Shown here: positions 35,108-42,806 of the stretch, in pieces | Position numbering within the stretch: the first letter of the stretch is position 1 | Layout: each line of letters starts with the position of its first letter | From: JBKQHQ01 sp052148715 | Lineage (GTDB): Bacteria > Pseudomonadota > Alphaproteobacteria > Rhizobiales > Xanthobacteraceae | Direction: 5' to 3' | NCBI GenBank assembly: GCA_052148715.1 | Contig: JBKQHQ010000230.1 | Coordinates: 62,001-126,000, forward strand | Length of the DNA stretch: 64,000 nucleotides | The notes under the pieces: model-generated | The model's database searches: none | What the model was told of the DNA's origin: nothing | What the model saw: the letters and a program-made list of their open reading frames with translations, nothing else | Made by a program: the position numbers and the translations under genes

Positions 35108-35878
35108 ATGAGCGGCAAGAGCGCGCGCGATAAGATCCTGAATGCTGCAGAAATGCTGTTTGCAGAGCATGGGCTTCACGCCATTTCGCTGAGGCGGATA
35201 GCAGCTGCCGCGGCAGTGCCGACCGGGCTCATCGGCTATCACTTCGGGTCCAAGGACGGACTGTATCGCGCAGTCTTCGAACGCTTCTCGCCGACGATCG
35301 TCGGCGAGCGGCTTGCCGGCCTGCGGCTCGCGGAAGCCGAGCCGGATGCGGAGCGACGACTGGAGCTCATCGTAAAGGCGCTGGTCCTGCCGATGGTGCG
35401 GCTGCGGACGATCGACGATCAGGCGCGATTTGGCCGGCTGATGGCGCGAGAGGCAAGCGATCCCAATGCCTTCGAGCGCGGCATCATTCCGCAGCTCTTC
35501 GACCCGGTGGCGCAAGAAGTAGTCGGTGCGCTGGCGCGAGCGATGCCGGAACGAAGTCAAACCCAGATCTATTGGGGCTATCAATTCATGCTCGGTGCCT
35601 TGATTTTTCTGATGGCCGACACAGGCCGCATCGAACGGCTGTCGGGAGGGCGCTGCAAGTCGCGCGACGCGGAATCGATTGCCCGTTATCTCGTCCCGTT
35701 CCTGGTGGCCGCGCTGTGCGGCGGGCTTGCCGCGACGCCGGCTGGCGATGAACCTTTATCGAAAGTCGTGCGGCACCCGGCGGACCGGCAACCGCAACAA
35801 TTGAAGAAGGAAGCAGCCCATGAAGCTCGTCTCATTCGTTCCGGAAGGCGGGGTGCCACGCGCGGGCGCTCTGGTTGA
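35108..35878 (+). CDS. TetR-family transcriptional regulator
   Basis: A 256-residue regulator. The N-terminal helix-turn-helix is ISLRRIAAAAAVPTGLIGYHF (about residues 25-45), followed by GSKDGLYRAVFERF, typical of TetR, and a helical ligand domain. The last 40 or so residues are basic and glutamine-rich and overlap the start of the FAH-like fragment at 35820. The family would normally end near VAALCGGLAAT, so the natural stop may have been lost and the tail added. GAGGAC precedes the ATG. It probably represses the divergent cupin gene and itself through the palindromes in between. Confidence 0.9.
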   Translation: MSGKSARDKILNAAEMLFAEHGLHAISLRRIAAAAAVPTGLIGYHFGSKDGLYRAVFERFSPTIVGERLAGLRLAEAEPDAERRLELIVKALVLPMVRLRTIDDQARFGRLMAREASDPNAFERGIIPQLFDPVAQEVVGALARAMPERSQTQIYWGYQFMLGALIFLMADTGRIERLSGGRCKSRDAESIARYLVPFLVAALCGGLAATPAGDEPLSKVVRHPADRQPQQLKKEAAHEARLIRSGRRGATRGRSG

Positions 35879-36041
35879 GGACGGACGCGCAGTCGTAGAC
35901 CTCGGCGCGGCGCACCAGCTCTCCCTGATCGGCGCGGGCACCTTGTCGCGATGGACGGAAGAGTTCTCGGCGTCGCCTGCTGGCCGTGCTCGGCGCTGGG
36001 CTGGGTTTTGGCGCGGCCAGCCCGATGTGCCCCGCTGCTAA
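35820..36041 (+). pseudogene. Truncated FAH-family gene, N-terminal remnant
   Basis: The first 36 or so residues (MKLVSFVPEGGVPRAGALV, then DGRAVVDLGAAH) are the normal start of a fumarylacetoacetate-hydrolase-family protein, preceded by AAGGAAG. After that the frame turns into arginine-rich, unrelated sequence and stops at 73 residues, whereas the family has about 280-340. The catalytic FAH core is absent from this and the neighbouring frames. It overlaps the extended tail of TetR. I read it as a gene cut by a deletion, with its remainder lost. Confidence 0.65.
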
Positions 36042-36094
36042 TGCCCGGATATTGGTGTTTCTCCGATTTAGGACCGGACAAGCCTCGCAGCAAG

Positions 36095-36148
36095 AATTGC
36101 ATACAATTTGTTCAGGCATAAAGCATTGATTTGGCAATATGAATTGCC
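36095..36148. promoter_or_regulatory. Two inverted repeats upstream of ABC operon, candidate GntR sites
   Basis: AATTG-CATA-CAATT lies at 36095-36108 and GGCAAT-ATGA-ATTGCC at 36133-36148, in a locally AT-rich segment upstream of the permease gene. The first is close to the TTGTATACAA-type sites known for FCD-class GntR proteins, and a GntR gene ends this same operon (39159-39881). Binding by that protein is inference. Confidence 0.45.
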
Positions 36149-36321
36149 CTATCGCCCAATCATATGGGCTGATTGAACTTTTATTGCGCACCGACCGTGC
36201 ACCGACCATGCGATTCTTCCCCGCCACTCGCACGGGTGGTGACGGGCGACCGGGGCGGATGTAAAAGTATTCGATGAAACAATGAGGTAGTTTGTGTCGC
36301 CTGGCGGTGGCAGGTGCTGGC

Positions 36322-37212
36322 ATGCCCGTTGCACCGTCGTGTTTCATGTCAGCTGTCGGCAACCGGGCTTCGGCCACATCCAATCGGGGCGTGCGCGTGT
36401 CGGTGTCCGCAACGGCGATCCGCCCCGCGCTCGCTCCGAGCTCCGATTTGAACCGCAAGCGCGTTCGCCGGGCGATCGAGTTTGTCATGGGGCCGGCGCT
36501 GCTGATCGCCGTCTGGTGGGTGGCTTATGCGGGCACGCTGGTCGATCCGCATCTGCTGCCGTCGCCGTTCGCAACCTTGGCCGACACGGGCAAGAACATC
36601 GCGTCCGGCGCGATGACCCGCGACTTTTTGCAGACGCTGCTGCGGGTCGTCTATGCTTTCGGCGTCGCCGTCGCCTTTGGCGTGCCCGTCGGCATCGTGC
36701 TGGGCGCCAATCAAAGCATCTATCGCTCGGTAGAGTTCCTGATCGACTTCTTCCGCTCGACGCCGGCGACCGCCATGTTCCCACTCTTTCTGCTGCTGTT
36801 CGGACTCGGCGAGTTCTCCAAGATTGCCGTCGCGGCGTTCGCAGCCTGGCTGGTGATCGTGTTCAACGTGGCCTATGGGGTCATGAATGCGCGGCAGACG
36901 CGGATTCTTGCCGCGCGCTCGATGGGCGCGGGCCGGCTGCGCATCTTTCGGGATGTCATCTTCTTCGAGACTCTGCCACAGACCTTCGTCGGCCTGCGCA
37001 CCGCCGTCTCGGTTGCCCTTGTCGTCATCATCGTCGCCGAGATGTTCATCGGCGCGGTGGATGGGCTCGGTCACCGCATCATCGATGCCCAGATCTCCTA
37101 TCAGCTGACGGACATGTACGGCTCGATCCTTATTGCGGGGGCCATGGGTTACGGCGCCAACCTTCTGTTCCTCATCGTCGAAAAGCTGTTCATCCATTGG
37201 TCGGGGCGATGA
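36322..37212 (+). CDS. ABC transporter permease, nitrate/sulfonate type
   Basis: A permease of about 296 residues from the BPD_transp_1 family with about six membrane helices after a polar N-terminal stretch. The docking-loop region is NARQTRILAARSMGAGRL and the family block TPATAMFPLFLLLFGLGEF is clear. The start is uncertain: ATGs at 36322 and 36346 and a TTG at 36292 with GAGG nearby are all possible. It is followed after about 40 bp by its binding protein and then the ATPase, so it opens a three-gene importer. Confidence 0.9.
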   Translation: MPVAPSCFMSAVGNRASATSNRGVRVSVSATAIRPALAPSSDLNRKRVRRAIEFVMGPALLIAVWWVAYAGTLVDPHLLPSPFATLADTGKNIASGAMTRDFLQTLLRVVYAFGVAVAFGVPVGIVLGANQSIYRSVEFLIDFFRSTPATAMFPLFLLLFGLGEFSKIAVAAFAAWLVIVFNVAYGVMNARQTRILAARSMGAGRLRIFRDVIFFETLPQTFVGLRTAVSVALVVIIVAEMFIGAVDGLGHRIIDAQISYQLTDMYGSILIAGAMGYGANLLFLIVEKLFIHWSGR

Positions 37213-37251
37213 GCTCCGGCCGCAACCGCCACCTATCGAAGGAAAATCTCG

Positions 37252-38241
37252 ATGAAATCCTGCAAGATCGCCGCGCTCGCGGCCGGCTTGGCCGTATTGT
37301 CCGGCACCGCCGACGCCGCATGCGACCACATGGAGAAGGTGATCGCGGTATGGCTGCCGATCATGCAAACCAGCGCCTATTACGTCGCGCTCGAGGAAAA
37401 ACTGTTCGAGAAGGCGTGCATCGAAATCGCCTCGAACAAGCTCGAGTCTCCCAACCAGATCATCGATGCGCTGGTCGGGGCGCGCGCCGACTTCGGGCCG
37501 CCGGGCGCGGCGGCGGGCATCGCGATGTTGGCGGAATCGAAGTTTCCCGGAACCTTCAAGGTCTTTGGGCTGCAAGGGGGAGGGATCAAGGTCGGCCTGA
37601 TCAATGACGGTCTCATCGTCAAGGCGGATAGCGACATCAAGAGCTTCGCCGACCTCAAAGGCAAGAAGCTCGGCCATGTTCCCGGCATCCAGTGGCGGAC
37701 GATCTCCCGCTACCTGGTGCGCTCAGCCGGCCTCGATCCGGACAAGGATGTGACCCTCGTCGACCTCGCGGTTGGGATGCAGGTTCCCGCCGTCGTCGGC
37801 GGCAGCGTCGATGCCACGCTTTCGCTCGAGCCGGTGGGTTCGGTTGCGGTGGCCTCCGGGCAGGCGAAGCGCGCCGTCACTAATCCGGTGGCCATGGTCA
37901 TCGCCGACCCGTTTTATTCCGGTGCAGCTCTCTTAACCACAAAATTCCTCAAGGAGAGGCCGCAGGTCGCCAAGAAAGTGGTCGAGGTGATCGACGAGGC
38001 GACCAAGATGGCCAACGCCAACTTCGACAAGTACAAGCCGATCATTCCGAAATACACGCCGATACGCGCCGAGCAGCTCGATCTCCTGGCCAAGCCCTAC
38101 CTGCGCGCGTTCAGTGAGCTGAACGACACCGATCTCAACTCCTATCAGGCGCTGGTGGACGTTTTTCAGAAGGAAGGCGTCTTGACGGAAAAGATCAATG
38201 TGCGGGACAAGATCTTGAAGACGACGGATTTCGGCTCATGA
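37252..38241 (+). CDS. NMT1/THI5-like ABC substrate-binding protein
   Basis: A 329-residue periplasmic receptor with a short signal peptide (MKSCKIAALAAGLAVLSG). The blocks IAVWLPIMQTSAYYVALEE, QIIDALVGARADFGPPG and FADLKGKKLGHVPG are typical of the NMT1/SsuA group. AAGGAAAA precedes the ATG. It lies between its permease and ATPase. Only distantly similar to the two receptors at 27969-30308. The Rieske oxygenase downstream suggests an aromatic or heterocyclic ligand (inference). Confidence 0.9.
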   Translation: MKSCKIAALAAGLAVLSGTADAACDHMEKVIAVWLPIMQTSAYYVALEEKLFEKACIEIASNKLESPNQIIDALVGARADFGPPGAAAGIAMLAESKFPGTFKVFGLQGGGIKVGLINDGLIVKADSDIKSFADLKGKKLGHVPGIQWRTISRYLVRSAGLDPDKDVTLVDLAVGMQVPAVVGGSVDATLSLEPVGSVAVASGQAKRAVTNPVAMVIADPFYSGAALLTTKFLKERPQVAKKVVEVIDEATKMANANFDKYKPIIPKYTPIRAEQLDLLAKPYLRAFSELNDTDLNSYQALVDVFQKEGVLTEKINVRDKILKTTDFGS

Positions 38242-38268
38242 TCACCCGGCCGGCATTTGTCTAGCAGA

Positions 38269-39120
38269 ATGGTTGACGCCATGCCGGTGGCCGAAACTCC
38301 GTTGCGCGCCGCGCGCGGCGCGCCTGATCGGCTTGCCGATGCGGGGGAGAATTCTACACGACCGCGGCAAAGTTTCATCACCATTCGAGGCTTGAGCAAG
38401 TCGTTCGACCAATCGGTGATCTACGATAAATTCGATCTCGATCTGCCGCAGGGGGAATTCATTTCCATTTTCGGGCCGAACGGCTGCGGCAAGAGCACTT
38501 TGATCAACATGATCTCCGGCCTGTTGCCGATGGATGCCGGCCGGGTGCTCTTTGACGGCCAGACCATCGCGGAGACGCGGCTTTCTTACGTCTTCCAGAA
38601 TTACCGCGACGCGCTTTTTCCCTGGCTTCGCGCTATCGACAATATTCACTATCCGCTGAAGATCATGGGACTGTCGCGGCGCGAGCGCGACAAGCGGGTC
38701 GAGCAGCTGCTCGCGGATTTCGAGGTGAAGATCGACCTCAACACCTATCCTTACATGCTCTCAGGCGGCCAGCAGCAGACCGTCTCGATTCTGCGCGCGC
38801 TGGTGACCGATCCGGAAGTGCTTTTTCTCGACGAGCCGTTTTCGGCGCTCGATTACGAGATGACGCTGTTCATGCGCGAGCAGCTGCAGCGGATCTTCAT
38901 GAAAACGAAGACCACCACGTTGCTGGTCTCGCACGACCTTGAGGAGGCGGTGCAGCTCGCAAACCGCGTCCTGCTGCTGACACGGCGACCGACGGGGGTC
39001 GCCGATTTCGTGGAGATCGACCTGCCCTGGCCGCGCGGCACCGACTGCGTGACCAGCCGGCGCTTTGTCGAGCTCAAGAGCTACTGCCTCAGCGTATTCC
39101 AACGCCAGATCGCCACCTGA
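38269..39120 (+). CDS. ABC transporter ATP-binding protein, nitrate/sulfonate type
   Basis: A 283-residue ATPase with Walker A GPNGCGKST, signature LSGGQQQTVSILRAL, Walker B VLFLDEPFSAL and H-loop LVSHDL. The first 40 residues are polar and poorly conserved, so the true start could be 38269 or 38281; no clear RBS decides. It completes the importer with the permease at 36322 and the receptor at 37252. The GntR gene begins 38 bp after its stop, so the regulator is probably in the same transcript. Confidence 0.92.
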   Translation: MVDAMPVAETPLRAARGAPDRLADAGENSTRPRQSFITIRGLSKSFDQSVIYDKFDLDLPQGEFISIFGPNGCGKSTLINMISGLLPMDAGRVLFDGQTIAETRLSYVFQNYRDALFPWLRAIDNIHYPLKIMGLSRRERDKRVEQLLADFEVKIDLNTYPYMLSGGQQQTVSILRALVTDPEVLFLDEPFSALDYEMTLFMREQLQRIFMKTKTTTLLVSHDLEEAVQLANRVLLLTRRPTGVADFVEIDLPWPRGTDCVTSRRFVELKSYCLSVFQRQIAT

Positions 39121-39158
39121 GGATGGCCGATGCGTCGACCAAGCCGGGGAGGGGGGCG

Positions 39159-39881
39159 ATGAGCACAATGACGACCTTGGCGCAGACGATCCGCCAGCAG
39201 ATCGCGGACCATATTTTGCGCGGGGTCTATCCGCCGGGCATGCGACTCGACGAGCAAGGCCTCGCCAAGCGCTTCAACCTGTCGCGGACGCCGGTCCGCG
39301 AAGCGCTCCGGCAGTTGACTTCGGCGGGGCTCGTGGAGATGCGGCCGCGCCGCGGCGTGATCGTCTCGCTGCCGAGCGACACGGCGCTGGCGGAGATGTT
39401 CGAGGTCATGGGCGAGCTCGAGGCGTCCTGCGCGCGGCTGGCGGCACAACGCATGTCGCCGGCCGAGCGGGTCCGGCTCGAGCTCGTGCACCGGCGTTCG
39501 TGCGAAGCCGTCCGCGGCAACGACCGGGAGAGCTACCGCACGCTCAATTTCGAGTTCCATGACGTCATCTATGCCGGAACGCACAACGAGTTCCTGTCGA
39601 CGACGACCGCGGGAATTCGTCAGCGGATTGCCCCGTTTCGGCGGGCGCAATTCGCGGTGCAAGACCGTCTGGCCAAATCCTACGAGGAGCACGACGCCGT
39701 CGTGCGGGCGGTCTTGAGCGGAGACGCAGCGACGGCGAGCGAGGTCATGCGCGCCCATGTCAACGTCGTCCATGTGGCGTCCAGCGACTACGTGCACGGA
39801 CTTGAGCTTGCGGCGTCCGATGTGGAGGGTGATGTTTCCGTGGATATAAACGTCAGGATCGCCAAGGCGCGCCGACCATGA
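39159..39881 (+). CDS. GntR-family transcriptional regulator, FCD type
   Basis: A 240-residue regulator: winged helix (about residues 5-70, with DEQGLAKRFNLSRTPVREAL as the recognition region) and a helical FCD domain with FEFHDVIYAGTHNEF carrying the usual metal histidines. The ATG at 39159 is chosen because GGGGAGG is ideally placed; the frame extends 12 codons further upstream. It lies between the importer genes and the Rieske oxygenase and likely controls both. The ATTG-type palindromes near 36.1 kb are candidate sites. Confidence 0.93.
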   Translation: MSTMTTLAQTIRQQIADHILRGVYPPGMRLDEQGLAKRFNLSRTPVREALRQLTSAGLVEMRPRRGVIVSLPSDTALAEMFEVMGELEASCARLAAQRMSPAERVRLELVHRRSCEAVRGNDRESYRTLNFEFHDVIYAGTHNEFLSTTTAGIRQRIAPFRRAQFAVQDRLAKSYEEHDAVVRAVLSGDAATASEVMRAHVNVVHVASSDYVHGLELAASDVEGDVSVDINVRIAKARRP

Positions 39882-40025
39882 AATCGACGAACGTCCGCAC
39901 TGAATCCTTTACCCCTTCAGGCCAATGGGAATCCTCGCCTCGAATGGCGCGGACCGCTTGGCACGGCAGCCGGCCTCTGCTTTAGTGCGGATGCCGGGCG
40001 TCCGAACAAGTATCGGAGAAAGCCC

Positions 40026-41090
40026 ATGTTGCAATCCCCCGCCGGGCAGGCGTCGAAACCGGCAGCCGCTTCAAGGGTGCCGGCCGACGACGCGCTCATC
40101 AATGATTGGCATGTCGTCGCCTTCTCCAAGGATGTGGCGGACGGACAGTTGCTGCCGATCAAGCTGATGGGTGAGGAGCTCGTTGCCTGGCGCCACGCGG
40201 GCAAGGTCCACGTCTGGAAGGACCTTTGCATCCATCGGGGCGCGCAGCTCTCCAGGGGCTGGGTGGTGGAGGGCAACGTGGTGTGCCCCTATCACGGCTG
40301 GCGCTACAATTCCGAGGCGAAGTGCGTGCTGATCCCGGCGCATCCGGACCTGCCGCCGCCGCCCAAGGCGCGCGCGTTCCCGGCGCGCTTCGAGGAACGC
40401 TACGGTTTCATCTGGGCGTCACTGGGGAACCCCGCGCATGACGTTCCGGCCTTCCCCGAATGGGGCAAGGCCGGGTTTCGCGTGTTTCACGCCGGACCGT
40501 ATCCGTTCGGCGCCAATGCGTTCCGCTCCGTTGAGAACTTCATCGACGCAACACATTTTCCGTTCGTGCATGCGGGCCTCAACGGCGTGATGTCGGCGCC
40601 GGACAAGATCAACGATTACCGGGTGACGGCCGGGCCGGAAGGTCTCGCGACCTCGGGCATCCGCGTGTATCAGCCCTACGGCGATCACCGGCAGGTGCCG
40701 GTCAATGCGGAATATCATTACCGCGTGTTTCGCCCGACGACCGCCTATTTCTCCAAGTCCGTGAAGATTGCCGACCCGGCGCAGGCGCATCGCGGCAGCG
40801 ATCAGGATTGCTTCTGCACATTTCTGACCGCCCAGCCCATCGACGAGGTGAACTGCATCATTCGTCTCGGCATCGCCATCAATTTCGGTCCGGAGCTGAC
40901 TGAGGAGGACATTCTGCGGCGCCAGGACGCGGTTTTTGCGCAGGATCGCGCGATCGTGGAAACGCAGCATCCCGAGCGCATCCCGCTCGACCTGAAGGAA
41001 GAGCTGCACGTGCGCTCCGACCGCTTCGCGGTCGCCTACCGCCGCTGGCTCAAGGAGCTCGACATCACCTACGGCACCTACGGCGACTGA
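40026..41090 (+). CDS. Rieske non-heme iron oxygenase, alpha-subunit type
   Basis: A 354-residue aromatic-ring or demethylating oxygenase component. The Rieske [2Fe-2S] ligands are Cys68 and His70 (LCIHRGAQL) and Cys87 and His90 (CPYHGW). The mononuclear iron site is in NFIDATHFPFVH with His177 and His182. The length and the absence of a beta subunit fit the single-subunit vanillate-demethylase/phthalate-type group. A GGAGAAAG lies before the ATG. No ferredoxin or reductase gene is in the window, so electrons must come from elsewhere. It follows the importer and GntR genes, which suggests it attacks the imported compound. Confidence 0.92.
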   Translation: MLQSPAGQASKPAAASRVPADDALINDWHVVAFSKDVADGQLLPIKLMGEELVAWRHAGKVHVWKDLCIHRGAQLSRGWVVEGNVVCPYHGWRYNSEAKCVLIPAHPDLPPPPKARAFPARFEERYGFIWASLGNPAHDVPAFPEWGKAGFRVFHAGPYPFGANAFRSVENFIDATHFPFVHAGLNGVMSAPDKINDYRVTAGPEGLATSGIRVYQPYGDHRQVPVNAEYHYRVFRPTTAYFSKSVKIADPAQAHRGSDQDCFCTFLTAQPIDEVNCIIRLGIAINFGPELTEEDILRRQDAVFAQDRAIVETQHPERIPLDLKEELHVRSDRFAVAYRRWLKELDITYGTYGD

Positions 41091-41095
41091 CGCGG

Positions 41096-41138
41096 GGCGG
41101 CCAACATCGGAGCATCCCGACCCGATGTGGAAGCCGCC
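41096..41138. terminator. Two-tier hairpin between convergent genes
   Basis: GGCGGC (41096-41101) pairs with GCCGCC (41133-41138) and, inside, ACATCGG (41104-41110) pairs with CCGATGT (41122-41128). It starts 5 nt after the Rieske stop and lies before the stop of the opposing HdeD gene, so it may terminate both. No T-run. Confidence 0.45.
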
Positions 41139-41172
41139 AGGCTGCTGGAGCGTCGCTTCGCGCCACGCGCCG

Positions 41173-41748
41173 CTACGGCATCTGTGATCGCGCCGCCAGC
41201 GCCATCGCGATCAGTGAGGTGCCGCCAAACACCAGATTAATACCGACGATCAGTCCCAGCGCCCATGCGGCAGCTCCCGGCAGGCCAATCAGGATTATGG
41301 CGGCGAGGAAGAGATCGACGATCCCGCTCACGAGCATCCAGCCCCATCGTCCCGAGAGGCTACGCTTGTGCTCGAGCGCAAACATGATGGTTGCCACTCC
41401 CTCGATGATGAAGAAGGCAATGAGCACGAAGGTGAGCGTCAGCATTCCCTGAATGGGTTGAGCAAGCAGCAATCCGCCGGCGACAATGGCGATGATGGCG
41501 GAGACCAGAGACCACCAGAATCCCGGCGCCTGACGCATCGCGAACGTCGTGATCAAGCCGATAATGCCGCTGATCAGGAAAAGCCACCCGAACAGCACCG
41601 TCACGGCGAGGCTGGCCAGCGGCGGCACTATGACCGCGAGCACGCCAAGCACAACAAGAATGATGCCCTCAATGAGAAACAGCTTCCAATGTTCGCCCAA
41701 GGATTTGGCGACCGCATCTCGGACCGCATCAAATGATTGGTTGGTCAT
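41173..41748 (-). CDS. HdeD-family (DUF308) membrane protein
   Basis: A 191-residue inner-membrane protein with about six evenly spaced hydrophobic helices, such as LFLIEGIILVVLGVLAVIVP and LTFVLIAFFIIEGVATIMFA, the pattern of HdeD/DUF308 proteins linked to acid and general envelope stress. It lies on the same strand as the Spy-like gene with about 290 bp between. A 12-bp inverted repeat lies upstream of its start. No catalytic residues are expected. Confidence 0.9.
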   Translation of the reverse strand: MTNQSFDAVRDAVAKSLGEHWKLFLIEGIILVVLGVLAVIVPPLASLAVTVLFGWLFLISGIIGLITTFAMRQAPGFWWSLVSAIIAIVAGGLLLAQPIQGMLTLTFVLIAFFIIEGVATIMFALEHKRSLSGRWGWMLVSGIVDLFLAAIILIGLPGAAAWALGLIVGINLVFGGTSLIAMALAARSQMP

Positions 41749-41802
41749 ATACGCCTCCCTACAGACTGACTAGCGATTGCGTAGGTTGGCATTTTCGTCG
41801 GA

Positions 41803-41845
41803 GTCGCGGCAGAACACAACCAAGGTATTTAGCTTCTGCCGCGAC
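41803..41845. repeat. Perfect 12-bp inverted repeat with 19-nt loop
   Basis: GTCGCGGCAGAA and TTCTGCCGCGAC, 55 bp upstream of the HdeD start on the side of the Spy-like gene. It could be a terminator for the Spy-like gene if read leftward, an operator, or a leader stem for hdeD. It is the longest perfect stem I noticed in the intergenic DNA of the window. Confidence 0.6.
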
Positions 41846-42039
41846 GAGCATCAGCCCTTGCTGACGCTTTACAACAGCCTCGCCGGCCCCGCGCCCCGCC
41901 TTCGGCGATACGGCGCCTAACGCGTCGCTGTGGCCACTCGCGACCGGGGCCAAAGAAGGGTGCCCACGTCGTGGCGGCGACGTTGGCGCGGCTGAAGAGA
42001 AAGAGCCTTGCGAATGAGGGCTCTGAAGGCCCGCACTCG

Positions 42040-42555
42040 TCAGTCTTCGGCATCCCAACTTCCGGCGGCGGGTGCGACCAATTCGTAGAAGCGCTCCTTC
42101 TGCCGGTCGTCAAGACTTGCATAAAGCGGTTGGGCGGCGTCAGCCAGCGCCTTCAGATTGGCGGCGCGCTCGCTCAATAGATCGGCGCCATGGCGCCAGT
42201 AGTCGATAAGGCTAGTGTCCTTGGTCGCTTGCGCCTTCTCGGCTCGCCACGCGATCACGCGATCGGCGCGTTTTTTGGCCAAGTCGCGCAGCTCGCTTTC
42301 CAAGCCAGGCCAGTTCTTCTCCTGATCGGGTGTGAGGCGCAGCCGAGCTTTGATGTGGGCGATGCGCGCGTCCGCTTCATCGGCCAGTCTGCCCTTGATG
42401 CGGGCAGCGCGCGACTCAGCTTGGTCGGCTGACTGGCTTGCGGCCGGCGCGGCGCCCTGTGGGGGCGCTGGCGGACTTTGCGCGGCTGCAGGGAGCGCGA
42501 ACAGCGGCACCGCCACAAAAGCGGCACTTGTCAGCAGGGTCATAGTCTTTTTCAT
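42040..42555 (-). CDS. Spy/CpxP-like periplasmic LTxxQ-motif protein
   Basis: A 171-residue exported helical protein: signal peptide (residues 1-25), Pro/Ala/Gln linker, then a charged helical region with the LTxxQ element LTPDQEKNW (residues 74-82) and a second related stretch SLDDRQKERF near the end. Spy and CpxP relatives are ATP-independent chaperones or stress sensors in the periplasm. The AGGAGGACGC sequence precedes the ATG. Downstream on the same strand is hdeD, consistent with an envelope-stress pair (inference). Confidence 0.88.
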   Translation of the reverse strand: MKKTMTLLTSAAFVAVPLFALPAAAQSPPAPPQGAAPAASQSADQAESRAARIKGRLADEADARIAHIKARLRLTPDQEKNWPGLESELRDLAKKRADRVIAWRAEKAQATKDTSLIDYWRHGADLLSERAANLKALADAAQPLYASLDDRQKERFYELVAPAAGSWDAED

Positions 42556-42806
42556 TGCGTCCTCCTGATCTGCGGCGTTAATCGAGCCCGCGCGTTGCAG
42601 TCCCGTCCGGGTGGCTTCACTCGGCGCCCGCCGGGAGTGCGGAATCCTACGCCACTTGCCCTTTTGTTGCCATTGTTGATTGAACCACGGATTTGATCCT
42701 TTGTTGCATTACAAATTGGATAAGTGACCATCAACCGGATCAAATGGCGGAACCGAACACGGAGATCTTGGTGAGTTCGCGGCGCGGCCGCGCCGCATTG
42801 CGGTCG

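Noticed and set aside
36132..36148. Sigma-54 promoter reading TGGCA then TTGC
   Set aside because: The GG and GC elements are 11 bp apart instead of 10, and the sequence is better explained as a palindrome.
36294..37607. Rightward open frame of 437 codons overlapping permease and receptor
   Set aside because: It crosses the boundary of two real genes in the wrong frame and is full of Arg and His.
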